NCBI GenBank assembly: GCA_026874595.1
Contig: CM049306.1
Coordinates: 55,487,519 to 55,551,518 of the forward strand
From: Sipunculus nudus
Taxonomy: Eukaryota > Annelida > Sipuncula > Golfingiida > Sipunculidae
Length of the DNA stretch: 64,000 nucleotides
Direction of reading: 5' to 3'
Made by a program: the position numbers and the translations under genes. Below the pieces are notes generated by a model. That model was not told the DNA's origin. It worked only from the letters and a program-made list of their open reading frames with translations, and did not search any database. Shown piece after piece: positions 12,601 to 24,056 of the stretch. Every line of letters begins with the position of its first letter. Within the stretch, counting starts at the first letter, position 1.

Positions 12601-14625
12601 CAGGATAGTGATGTTTATACTGGTATTACATAGGCTAGCCTTGCGGGACCCTTGTGAATTAGCCCCCGTGGCTCCCTGAACCTAATCTCAGTTCAGAAGT
12701 AAATCTTGTGATGAGTTTAAATAGACAAAAAAACATGAAAATACGTCACGTAGAACAATTTCGCAGTTAATTAATTACTTCTCAACGATTTAATAATATA
12801 TCATTGTTTTTATTTATTTTTTTTTTTTTGGTAACAAATACGAACATGCCACATGGGACCCGCCATGGGCCCACCTGTGGAATAATGCAGTGCAATCTGG
12901 ACAATGCCCTCATGGGCCCCATGTGGGCACTACCTGTGTCCGCCCAGATTCAATAATATGAATTAGAAATAAATTATTAATTAATATTTTATAACAAAAA
13001 ATTACTTATCTGATTATTTTCTAATATTATTCTAAACTATGTTATATAAAATGATATTAATGGAAACTACAAACTAATATATGCTTTAAAAATTGACAAT
13101 AAATACTTCAAGTGACAAAAGTTTCCTTTTATGTGACTACAGACTCCTGCAGTTAATTTAGATTTTTCTATAGATATTAAAAATTGACTATAATACTCAT
13201 CATGTTACCATAGTTTCCTGTATGTTACTATGGGGTTCTATTGCTAACTGTGATTTTCCTAGAAGTATTGAAAATTGACTATAATACCCCAAATATTACT
13301 AATTAGCTTCTTATATTTTTATATAGCCCCTGTAGGTTACTATACATGTAAACAGTAAACTAAAGGAAATTTTGGCTGGGTAAATACGGATTTGATATGG
13401 TTATTATCCAGAAAAGTGATGTTTATACTGGTATTTCATGGGCTCGCCTGGCGGGAACCTTGTGACTTAACCCACTTGGCTCCCTCGACCTAATTTCAGT
13501 TCAGAAGTAAATCTTGTGATGAGTTTAAATAGACAAAAACATGAAAATACGTCACGGAGAACAATTTCGCAGTTAATTGATTACTTCTCAAAGATTTAAT
13601 AATATATCATTGTTTTTTATTTTTTGTAACAAATACGAACATGCCGCATGGGACCCGCCATGGGCCCACATGTAGAACAATGCAGGACAATCTGGACAAT
13701 GCCCTCATGGCCCCATGTGGGCACTACCTGTGTCCGCCCATATTCAATAATATGAATTGGAAATAAGTTATTTTATTTATATTTTATAACAAAAAATTAT
13801 TTATCTGATTATTTTCTAGTAATATTCTTCATTATGTTTTATAAAATAATAGCAATATTAATGAAAACTACAAACTAATATATGCTTTGAAAATTGACAA
13901 AAAATACTCCACATTACTAAACTTTCCTTTTTGTGACTACAGACTCCTACATTTAATTAAGATTTTCCTAAAGGTATTGAAAATTGACCATAATATTCAT
14001 CATGTTACCATAGGTTCCCATATGTTACTATGGGGTCCTATTTCTAGCTGTGATTTTCCTAGAGGCATTGAAAATTGACTATAATGCCTCAAATACTACT
14101 AATTAGTTTCCTATATTTTTATATAAACCCCTATAGGTTACTATACATGTAAATAGTAAACTACAGGATATTTTGGCTGGGTAAATACAGACATTATATG
14201 GTTATTTTCCAGAAACGTGATGTTTATACTGGTATTACATGGGCTAGCCTGGCAGGACCCTTGTGACTTAACCACGTGGCTCCCACGACCTAATCTCAGT
14301 TCAGAAGTAAATCATATGATGAGTTTAAATAGACAAAAACATGAAAATACGTCACGTAGAACAATTTCGCAGTTAATTAATTACATCTCAAAGATTTAAT
14401 AATATATCATTGTTTTTTATTTTATGTTACAAATACGAACATGCCACATGGGACCCGCCATGGGCCCACATGTGGAACAATGTAGGACAATCTGGACAAT
14501 GCCCTCATGGGCCCCATGTGGGCACTACCTGTGTCCGCCCATGCCCATGTCTGCCCATGTGAAGCCCATATATACCCACGTGGGCCCCTCGTATACGTGC
14601 TATCAGGGTAGTATCTCCAGACTAT
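9640..14625. repeat. ~0.8-kb-period satellite array, about 6 units
   Basis: A long tandem array in an AT-rich background. The landmark CGAACATGCCACATGGGACC (or variants) recurs at about 10453, 11222, 12017, 12841, 13637 and 14436, with spacings of about 769, 795, 824, 796 and 799 bases. Each unit has a ~90-bp GC-rich island (CCATGGGCCCACATG, then CATGGGCCCCATGTGGGC), a TACGTCACG word, a TTTGGCTGGGTAAATAC block, and shorter internal repeats of GGTATTGAAAATTGACTATA. Units differ by scattered substitutions and small indels. No coding frame persists. The leftmost copies (9640-10000) hold only the AT-rich part. Confidence 0.9.
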
Positions 14626-14639
14626 GTCTGGTGATACAA

Positions 14640-15170
14640 TGATGGACAGATGGCCGAATGAATGGCGAGAAGATGTATGAATGATGGGCAGATAAATAAA
14701 TGAATGAATGCATGAATGATGGGCAGATGGCCGAAAGAATGATTGAAAGATCCACAAAAGAATGTTTGGCATATGGATGAATGAATGATGGACAGATGGA
14801 CGGATGACTGAATGATGGGAAGATGGAAGAACGTATGGTTGGCAGACGGACGAATTGAATGGTTGGAAGATGTATGAATGAATGATAGACAGATGAACGA
14901 ATGAATGAATGATGGGCAGATGGCCAAATGAATGATGGGCAGATGAGTGAATGAATGTTGGGCAGATGGCTGAATGAAAAGTGGGAAGATTTTTAAATGA
15001 ATGAGGGATGGATGGACGGATGAATGAATGAATGGCAGATGGCTGAATGAATGATGGATAGATGGACGAATGAATGGACAGATAAACAAAGGAATGACGG
15101 GCAGATGAACGAATGAATGAGCAGATAGTTGAATGAATGATGGGCAAATAGACGAATGAATGATGGAGGA
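14640..15170. repeat. GAATGAATGATGGGCAGATG minisatellite
   Basis: Imperfect ~20-24-bp units of GAATGAATGATGGGCAGATGG with many variants. Minus-strand frames of 255 and 199 codons, rich in His, Ser, Ile and Pro, are by-products of the repeat and run into the neighbouring satellite. Confidence 0.9.
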
Positions 15171-15267
15171 AGGGGTGGTGCAGGTACATATGTTAAACCA
15201 AGATGGAGAGGCCAGAATCATTCATGCTCCAGTGGCGGATCTAGAGGGGGAGATTTGGGGACTGAAG

Positions 15268-15291
15268 CCCCCCCCCCCCCCCCCCCCCCCC
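15268..15291. repeat. C homopolymer, 24 bases
   Basis: An uninterrupted run of 24 C follows the word GTGGCGGATCTAGAGG, which resembles pieces near 18,720 and 31,510. It may be the degraded end of a short mobile element. Confidence 0.9.
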
Positions 15292-16290
15292 TTAGCTGGA
15301 AACATTGTTATCATTTTTTATCAGAGAAGATTTTCTTTACATTATTTTTCAGTTGCCGTCATACAAATATCACCCTTTCATCAGAAAAACAAAAGTTGAA
15401 AACCCAAGGAATCGTTAGGAGAGACGCATGTCTACACCAGGATCAGGCACCTTTTTATTCCCCCGCCGTTAGGAGAGAGGACTACTAAAATGGTCCGCGT
15501 CTGTCATTCTCTCCGTCCTTTCGTCCGTTTGTCATTCAATCCGTCCGTCCGTCCCGCACCATCATTGATGCCACACTTTCCCAGTTTAACAGATGGGCGG
15601 GGACCATTGTGGCCCTAGGTCCTTGTTGTACTTTTAAATAATTAGCTCTGCATTTTCCAACATTGGTTATAGACGTTAAAATATTCGATCTACATGATCT
15701 ATCAACCGTGGCTCCCTCAAGCATTTCTCATGCAATGTTCCAGCTGTTCTTGGGCTTGGACATTTTGCTTGTGAACATGATTAAGTGTTTAAATAAAAAG
15801 CAAGACTTTTTCACCTCTCTTTATCCTAGAAATAAAAAAATCATTTATTGTTTTAAACAATAGTCAATATATTATCATTCAAATAATAAATAATAAACAG
15901 TGTCTGAATATATATACATTATAGCATTTGATTTTTATGATATATAGGCAGTGGAAATTTAAACTGCCTCGTTGTAAATAACGTGTATGGGGGACTGGGA
16001 TTTTGGCTGTTTATATCAGTTGGAATTCTCAATGGGGAATCTGTTTTGAAATTATTTGTCCTTGTCGCTCTTTAAAAGAAAAAATGGTACAAGAAACTTA
16101 AGTAAACTGACAATGTTTAATATCTATAGCATCGTTTTACGGAAGATTTATAATCGATTACATATGTATAAATTACCAAATAAATATGTAAACGATAATG
16201 CATAAATATGCGAACGAAAGAAATGCATTTTATAATTCAAACGTTTATATAAAAGAGATATGACGTTTGAACGTATAATAGCAGCTTTCT
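15292..16290. other. Unannotated stretch with CCGTCCGTCC tract
   Basis: Contains a pyrimidine-rich CGTCCGTCCGTCC tract near 15,500-15,556, typical of the dispersed repeats of this window, then ordinary AT-rich sequence. No gene was recognised. Confidence 0.4.
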
Positions 16291-16292
16291 GG

Positions 16293-16412
16293 AGATCTCG
16301 GACCTTTTACATCTCGGCCCACACGAAGTCGGACCACTTAGTACAATCTCGGACCACCCCGTCGACGATCTCGGACCACATTCCATACCATCTCGGACCA
16401 CTATATCGGACC
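16293..16412. repeat. Cluster of ATCTCGGACCAC direct repeats
   Basis: Six to seven copies of a 12-base word (ATCTCGGACCAC or close variants) start near 16295, 16311, 16325, 16346, 16368, 16390 and 16404. The best three are 22 bases apart, with different spacer sequences. Confidence 0.75.
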
Positions 16413-16624
16413 CATTCAGACCAAGATCAGACTCATGATGTCGTTGTCAAATGTGTATGTTCCGTCTTCAAACGATGTTAAAGCTAATTATTAAAACATT
16501 ATTACTCCTCGCATAACTGTTGCCTCTCTCTCTTTATCATTCTCTCCATCATTAATCATTCGCTTTATATCGTCTTAATACTAATTTATAAAAAATTCTA
16601 AAGTATACGAGTGTGTGATAAAGA

Positions 16625-17010
16625 ATGAAAGAGGACAAAATGAATGTTAGATTAAATCAATGAAAGAATGAATGAAAGATTGAATGAAAGAAAGAATGAA
16701 TGACAGACAGATTGAATGAAAGAAAAATTGAATTATAGACACAATGAATGAAAGTTTAAATGAGACTAAATGAATGAATTAATGAAAGAAAGAATGAATG
16801 AAAATAGATTTAATGAACGAAGGACTGAATGAATTGATGAAAGAATTATTGAATGATAGACAGATAAAATAAATAAAAGATTGAATGAAGGAAGGAAAGA
16901 ATGAATGAAAGTAAGAAAGGTTGAATGATAGACAGTTTGAATGAAAGAAAAATTGATTGATAGAAAGACAAAATGAATGAAAGACTGAATGAGAGAAAGA
17001 TTGAATCTCG
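16625..17010. repeat. GAATGAAAGA minisatellite
   Basis: Imperfect units of GATTGAATGAAAGAAAGAAT with GACAGACA interruptions over about 380 bases. Related in style to the array at 14,640. Confidence 0.85.
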
Positions 17011-18535
17011 TTTTTACATTGTATATATACGAAATTCTAATAAACCTTTCAGCTCTTTGAGTTTATATATGGTGTCAACTCCCACTTTTGAATTTATGTT
17101 TCTATATCTAAACTACAACTGTTTTCTACTCTTTCATATTATCTAGTACAGTAGTTGAATTGTAAATATGTAACAGCGATACACCAGTTCTGATTCTTTA
17201 ATTCACACGTGCTTATTTGTTCAGTTTTGGTTTACGTAGTTAATCACACATTTCATATTTCGGGTTTCATACCTCTTTTAATATTGTTTATATTAAATTA
17301 TAATAAACTTTGTCATTTCCCTTTGAGTTAGAATATGGTGTCATGCGTTTTTACACAAACTATTATAAATTAAGTGTAAATAAAGTGTGTGTGCATGTAT
17401 GTGTCAAATGTTTTTTGAGTGGATATACATACTGAGCTATGTCGTAGGCCTAACTTGTCCAAATGGAATTTTTAATATCTGAATCGCGCACCAGGTACTC
17501 CAGGTACCATAATAGCAAGTTATAGACTAATAAAGCAACTGTGCACATAACAAGTAATTTAAGCTATACCAGTTATTCTAAATAACCGCTGGTGAGTAAT
17601 ATATTAAAAAGTAGTTATAGAATTATATTCAATCATGCATTATTCTTTTGCCCTTTCGATGATGTTTAATGCACTTAAATGTTTATATGTAGTTGTGCCT
17701 TTATTTTATGACTGAATAGTTATTTGAGATAAAATAATGAATGAAATGTTTACATTGTTGGGAACTTTTGATCACACCTCATGTTCATCTCTATACGATA
17801 CATTAAAAATAGATTAATAATATACCCAAGACTTATTTTTATTTATAAATCGGTTGACAGAAACAAAATAATTTCCAGAGCATATTTTCTTTCTTCTATG
17901 AATTCCCCATTCTAAATGCTTGTTCCAGAGAAGTCTTTATTTGCTGATTTAATTTTACCTCTGCGAAGCAAGGTTTAGCACGTCATTATCGACGTTGGTT
18001 GATTCGTCTGTTAGCAGCTGTACACAACAGTTATAGACGGACTTATGAGGAGAGCCAGGAAACACAATCCAAAATAATTTAGAGTTTACCTGGATCACAA
18101 TAACATTTTCTATTTAAAAGATGTTTAACTGTTGTGAAAAAAGGCGATAAAAGGACCGTATTTATTTTTTGTTTTGTTTTAGGGAAACCTTTAATTGATT
18201 ATAAATTTCTGAAAGGGGCGAACAGACCGGTTATGCAAACTCGAGTTGGTGAACTTTCCCCACTTTTCTCTTGAATTAATATAATCATGTTCCTTGCGCT
18301 ATGAACTGTTAATCCACAAAATAAAAAGAAATACACATACTAAGAATGGCTGATCAATAACAGTTGTTTTTTAAAATCATTATTCAGAAGGTTAAGAATA
18401 TAGAAAAAGGGTAATCTTTCGTTTTTAAAACGGCAAAGAATTCCTTTTTAAAAGGTTTAAAGTGACTTAAAATTCTAATAACTTATCTCACGATTCACCC
18501 ATTATAACCTTTTGAAAATCAGAAGTTTACACTGC
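17011..18535. other. AT-rich stretch without recognisable features
   Basis: No supported coding frame and no repeat partner noticed in the window. Confidence 0.45.
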
Positions 18536-18538
18536 AAT

Positions 18539-18586
<48 letters not shown>

Positions 18587-18614
18587 AGATAAATGTCTAT
18601 GGCAAGTCACTGCG

Positions 18615-18664
<50 letters not shown>
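18539..18664. repeat. Two TA microsatellites
   Basis: (AT)n at about 18541-18583 and (TA)n at about 18618-18661, separated by about 34 bases of unique sequence. Confidence 0.95.
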
Positions 18665-18666
<2 letters not shown>

Positions 18667-18739
18667 TGCATGGTAATAATATATATAATGAAAAGTATCT
18701 ACTAGCCCCCCATTTGTAAAATCCTGGATCTGCCCCTGT

Positions 18740-19185
18740 ACTCTGTGAAAGCCTTTAAATGGCCTATCAAACAGGCTTGCCCACATTACAAATGGACCAT
18801 AAGCCTAAGCATACAGGAGGCAAGTATAATGTATAATCAGCTGATGTCAGTAAGAGCCATGACTTTGTCTCTCTGTGAAAGCCTTAAAATCCTGTATTTG
18901 AATTTTCCAGTATGAAGCTCAGGGTCAGATATTCTTTCATTTATATACATCAATAATGGAGAAATTTCCTTGTCAGATGAATCCTTGTGTTATGTCTATG
19001 TGAAAAGCAGGAATTAAAAGAACTAAAGTCCTGGAAACTCTGTTATTGAATTTTTAAATAAGAAGCTCAGGGTCAGATATTCTTTTATTTATAAACATCA
19101 ATATGTGGAGAATTGTTTCTTTGCACACAAATCTATGTTCTTGGCTTTGAACAACTGATTACATTGTAGGAACTAAATTTGGTAA
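18740..19185. repeat. Tandem duplication, ~147-bp unit
   Basis: AAGCTCAGGGTCAGATATTC occurs near 18914 and 19061, followed by matching TTTATAxACATCAATA-type sequence; CTCTGTGAAAGCCTT also occurs twice. Two to three degraded copies. Confidence 0.65.
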
Positions 19186-19231
19186 AATTACCTATAAATA
19201 ACTATTTTTTTCCATTGCTGTAGAATTTTTT

Positions 19232-21262
19232 TATGCCCCCGCCTCAAAGTGGCCGGGGCATATAGTTTTACCCATGTCCGTCCTTCCGTCCTTCCGAAAT
19301 CAAACAGTTGTACGGACTTTTTTTTCGCAATGCCTGCAGATATTGGCCTGATTTTTGGTATGTGGGCAGATAATGACCAGTTACAGATCGAGTTTGCGTT
19401 TCGGCCCGGTTGACCTACTTTTGACCGTTTTACGGCTCCTAAACTTAGAAAATTTCATGAAAAATAGAAATTTGCATGACAAATACACATGTACGGAATT
19501 TTTTTCGCAATGCCTGCAGATATTGGCCTGATTTTTGGTGTGTTGGCAGATAATGACCAGTTACAGATCGAGTTCGCGTTTCGTCCCGGTTGACCTACTT
19601 TTGACCGTTTTACAGCTCCTTAACTTAGAAAATTTCATGAAAAATAGAAATTTTCATGACAAATACACATGTACGGACTTTTTTTCGCAATGCCTGCAGA
19701 TATTGGCCTGATTTTTGGTGTGTTGGCAGATAATGACCAGTTACAGATCGAGTTCGCGTTTCGTCCCGGTTGACCTACTTTTGACCGTTTTACAGCTCCT
19801 TAACTTAGAAAATTTCATGAAAAATAGAAATTTTCATGACAAATACACATGTACGGACTTTTTTTCGCAATGCCTGCAGATATTGGCCTGATTTTTGGTG
19901 TGTGGGCAGATAATGACCAGTTACAGATCGAGTTCGCGTTTCCTTCCCGTTGACCTACTTTTTACCATTTACGGCTCCTTAACTTAGAAAATTTCATGAA
20001 AAATAGAAATTTTCATGACAAATACACATTTACGGACTTTTTTTCGCAATGCCTGCAGATATTGGCCAGATTTTTGGTGTGTATGCAGATAATGACCAGT
20101 TACAGATCGAGTTCGCGTTTCGTCCCGGTTGACCTACTTTTGATTGTTTTACGGCTCCTAAACATAGAAAATTTCATGAAAATATAAATTTTCATGACAA
20201 ATGTACATGTACAGCCGTTTTTAGCCCTCAGCTCATAGGCTGATGGGCTATTGTCGTCACCCAAGCTGTCCGTCTATCCGTCCATGCATCTGTCTGTCGG
20301 GTGTCTGTCCGTCCGTCCGTTCCGCATCTGTTAACTTTTACCTTTTGAGCGGGTTATCTCTAAAAGGATTCACCGTTGGAATTTTATTTCATCAGTGAAG
20401 ATGTATATCGATAAAATCTGGGTGACCTTGACCCATTTTTCTACATTTTAGAGCTGATTATAGAAAAACACTCAGAAGCTTATATCTCAGGAACCATTGT
20501 GTGGATTTTCACAAAACTTACTATGATCATTGGGACTGATGGTCTGTACGTGCTGCACAATTTTGGTGGCATCACCTGCAATTTCTGATTTTTTAATGAA
20601 ATTTTATCTGATTTTTCAATTGTGGCCTTTGTGCAGGATATCTCCAAAGGTATTCAAGTAAGGAACTTCATTACTTCAGTGCTTTTGCATCATATTTACA
20701 AAATCTTGGTCAGGTTCAAAGATGGGTGGTCTTGACCTACTTTTCAAGGTCACAGAGCTTAGTATAGAAAAAAAAACTTAGGGGGATATTTCTCAGGAAG
20801 CATTTGGTGGATTGTTATAAAACATGGTACATACCTCTCCAATTTAAATTTACAACTGATTACCAGCTTTTGCTAATATTCTAGTTTTGCAATGCAATGC
20901 TTACAGATACTGGCCCAGTGTTTGGTCTGTGGGTGCATAATGACCACTTACAGGTCGAGTTCGCGTTTTGTCCCAGTTAACCTATTTTTGACCATACGAC
21001 AGATCCTGAACATAGAAAATTTCATGAAAGACAGAAATTTTTATGAAAAATGCACATGTATGGACTTTTTTTCACAATGCTTGCATACTGGCCTGATTTT
21101 TGGTGTGTTCCTTGATAATGACCCGTTACAGATCGAGTTTGCATTTTGCCCTTCTTGACCTACTTTTGACCATACAACACCTGCTGAACTTAAAAAATTT
21201 TTACAAAATTTAACAAATGTTTCTAATTTGCCCCAGGCGGGGGCATTCGTGTAGTACCGACA
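19232..21262. mobile_element. ~2.0-kb inverted-ended element with 180-bp tandem core
   Basis: Perfect 12-bp terminal inverted repeats ATGCCCCCGCCT lie at 19233-19244 and, inverted, at 21235-21246. The left end continues into GGCCGGGGCATA, so it can fold on itself. Inside are five regular 180-bp copies (CAATGCCTGCAGATATTGGC near 19329, 19509, 19689, 19869 and 20048) and two diverged copies near 20895 and 21076. A CCGTCCTTCCGTCC tract follows the left end. No transposase frame is present, so the element would be non-autonomous. Frames at 19996-20187, 20892-21158 and 21041-21265 are repeat by-products. Confidence 0.8.
20218..20885 (+). mobile_element. Repeat nested in the 180-bp core array
   Basis: The regular array is interrupted by different sequence starting TTTTTAGCCCTCAGCTCATA and carrying GGCTGATGGGCTATTGTCGTC and TGTCCGTCCGTCCG, the usual start of a dispersed mollusc-type repeat. 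The array resumes as diverged copies after 20885. Confidence 0.55.
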
Positions 21263-21944
21263 CATCTAGTTTAATATTCAATCCCAAGGCGACCACCAGC
21301 TATGTGGAATTGATCAGATATTGATCAAAAATGTGTAACAACTGATTTCAGTTCATGTTTCATCTTAACATCATCTGTATGCTATACTGGACACAGGAAA
21401 AGGATACTAATTTCTTTCTCTTTATTTAATTATACACTTTGAACTAGAAATCTGCATTCTAAAGAATGCAATTAAGCCTCTGCCATACATTTAGTCCATA
21501 TTTCCAGGTTCATTCATGAATGAGTGACTAGAATTGTGACTTCTCCTTGACGACATTCTGGATCCCAATCATGTTCCAGATCCACACCAAATTCTAATTA
21601 TTTTTTCACTGGCCCACTCCTGAAATGATCTGAACATTTCATGAGATTCATTTCATGATTCCATGGGGGAAATTGTGAAAAAATACACACACAAACATAC
21701 AACAGAGATGAATGCACACCCTCCCAATGGAAGCAATTACATAACTATGGGCTAAACAGTTTACATTATCACATGATGGAGGTTGAATAGGTTAACTGGT
21801 ACTCAATCCTACACTGAATCTGATTTATTCAGAGTTATTTTGTTCTTCTTCATGTGTGCACTAATTTCAATTACACCAGTAATTTTGGATACAGCTTAGT
21901 AACATTTTTGCTGCCTGCAGGGGGTATACTCTGCCAAAAATCAA
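21263..21944. other. Unannotated stretch
   Basis: Ordinary AT-rich sequence with no supported frame. Confidence 0.4.
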
Positions 21945-22680
21945 TGAACCCAATCTATTCTTATACAATGGAAAGAACCCTATCCTAGGGTAATTCTTGT
22001 GAAAAATTAAAGGAATCAGCTTGACAGTTTCATCATAAAACATTTTTAAACTGAAAGAGGCTAAAACTATGAGGTTTTTGCCTACAAAAAACAGGTAGAT
22101 GTAGGTGGCACCACAAAAACTGCATTTAAAATAGGGTCATGTGACAACATTTGCATAAATCTTGGTGATGCTAGCTCCTGTCATTTCTGAGATTGTAATG
22201 TTAGTATGTGTACTTGGCAAATTACTAACTTCAAATTCCTGTAACTCTGTAATAGTTCACAGAATGATCCTTGAAACAAGCTCTCTCAGGTTTGTTCAAA
22301 TGGTTTTGGTTTGATGAATTTTGGCAGAGTTACAGGAATTTGAACTTAGTAATTTGCCAAGTACACATACTAACAATTTGGTTGAATGATTTTTGAGAAG
22401 AAGATTTTTGATGTTTTTTTAGCTTTTGCCCCGTAAAATGCATGTAATATGGCAGGACAGTTTCGGAGAAAAAGATTTTTAAAGGGCCTTTAGCTTTTTC
22501 CCTGTAAAATTTAAGTAAATGCAGAAAAAACCCAAAAATCCGATGAGTATTTTAGATGACTGATCTTTTGCATAAAATTTGGTGATGCTAGCCATTTTTG
22601 AGATAGTATGGATTAACATACAGACGACGGATGATGGACAATGCCACATCATCTCATAAACTCACAGGTTCATTAAAAAG
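21945..22680 (+). repeat. Dispersed repeat family A, with internal palindrome
   Basis: Colinear with 3500-4145 (AATCTATTCTTATA, CAGCTTGACAGTTTCATCA, GGTGGCACCAC, TTGGTGATGCTAGCTCCTG, and an end resembling CATCGCATAAGCTC). It contains a 49-base inverted repeat at 22200-22248 and 22326-22374 that the other copy lacks. Confidence 0.65.
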
Positions 22681-23536
22681 GTACCAGATTTTGCATCTCA
22701 CACCATTTTCTACCCATGATATATCCTGGTGACATTATAGGGAGGCCTAGTAACTTTAATCTTGTTTATTCTGTTTGACATCACAGTTTCAAATGTATAT
22801 CACATAAACAATATAATAATAGTAAGGGTATGTACAGAACAATAACTCTAGCAACCACTGATGCCAGTTTCAATGACAAATCATTGACTGTTTTCCCAAA
22901 TTCACCTTTACCTGGTCTCTGTAATGAATAATATTTTTAAGTCCTGGCCTAAAATGCAACACCATAAGGCTACTGATAATTTTGGCATCATTTTGTATTT
23001 GTGATCGGTTGTGGTGAAATTTTTTTGTGTGATAAATATATTGCAGACTTTAGAAAAGATTTTGCTACAATACAAGATGTTTGTATGAAGAATAGTGACT
23101 TCCTGGTCTAAGATGACAGTCCTGTATAGTACATGTAGGTGGGAAGCAGACAACTACATGAATCAGTTGTCAAAAACGTATCTAGCCCCCTGCTCCAGAT
23201 TTTTTTCTTTGAAGGTTTTTAACTGCGTCTGCATCCAGAACACCACCTGTACAAGTGGACATGTGGCTAGAGTATGGCTGTGTGTTTTATGCAAGAACTT
23301 CATGCATGTCCGTATGAAGCAAAAACCACACACTTTGTAAAAAACACTTGTAAAAAGGGTTACATCTTGTTTTATCAGAGTTCACATGCATGTCCAACAC
23401 TGGAGAAATATCTGCACATAAGGAAAGGCACCCTTGCGTTTGGTATATTTCACTAAACATGGGATTATAACTTAAGGTACAGATTTCTGAAACAAATTAT
23501 TAATTAAGGTCAACAATGCCACAACTTATAGATAAA
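22681..23536. other. Unannotated stretch
   Basis: Small frames of 60-81 codons on both strands overlap one another and match nothing recognised. A short TATCTAGCCCCCTGCTCCAG piece near 23180 resembles fragments at 18.7 and 31.5 kb. Confidence 0.4.
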
Positions 23537-23947
23537 TACTGTGGTTGCCTTTTTATTTGCGAGGGTTTTAATTTCACAATATTCACAGATGTGAAATAAT
23601 CATGAATATGAAACCCTCGGGAATAAGATGCCCCATCAACTACAAGGAAGAAGAGGAGATGATGCATCTGGGCAAATAGCTATCATACACCCGAAAAGAA
23701 AACCTTATCAGCAACCTTATCTATATATAGCATCGAAAATGGGCCATGCATACAAGCATTAATTATTGTAAAACACGGTACAATCGCAGGGATATATCAA
23801 ACATGACACAAGACAAAATCAAAACAAATACTGTTGTACTTAGATTTTATAGGAACTGGTGCAATCGCAAAAATTAAACCCTCACTAAAAATTTGAAATG
23901 AAGAAATCGTGAAATTTCAGCTAGCGAATATAAAGCCACCCACAGTA
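23537..23947. mobile_element. MITE-like family B, copy 1
   Basis: Imperfect terminal inverted repeats: starts TACTGTGGTTGCCTTTTTAT and ends AATATAAAGCCACCCACAGTA, which reads TACTGTGGGTGGCTTTATAT on the other strand. The same body (AATAAGATGCCCCATCAAC, ATACAAGCATTAATTA) is found at 35140-35524. It is about 411 bp long, with no coding capacity. It lies just beyond the 3' end of the minus-strand gene. Confidence 0.8.
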
Positions 23948-24031
23948 CATGTAGTTTGAATACTCTGATGTTAAGCTGGCATATATATTATCTCAAAATG
24001 CAAAATGTCAGTAAAAGGGGGTCTCTGCATT

Positions 24032-24037
24032 TTTATT
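24032..24037 (-). terminator. Polyadenylation signal of the LENG9-like gene
   Basis: AATAAA on the minus strand (TTTATT on plus), about 20 bases after the TAA stop at 24057-24059. The implied 3' UTR would be very short. A second TTTATT overlaps the stop region at 24052-24057. Confidence 0.5.
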
Positions 24038-24056
24038 CAAGCGTTCAATAATTTAT

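Noticed and set aside
14422-15221. Minus-strand frames of 255 and 199 codons
   Set aside because: Low-complexity translation (His, Ser, Ile, Pro) of the GAATGA minisatellite, continuing into satellite DNA.
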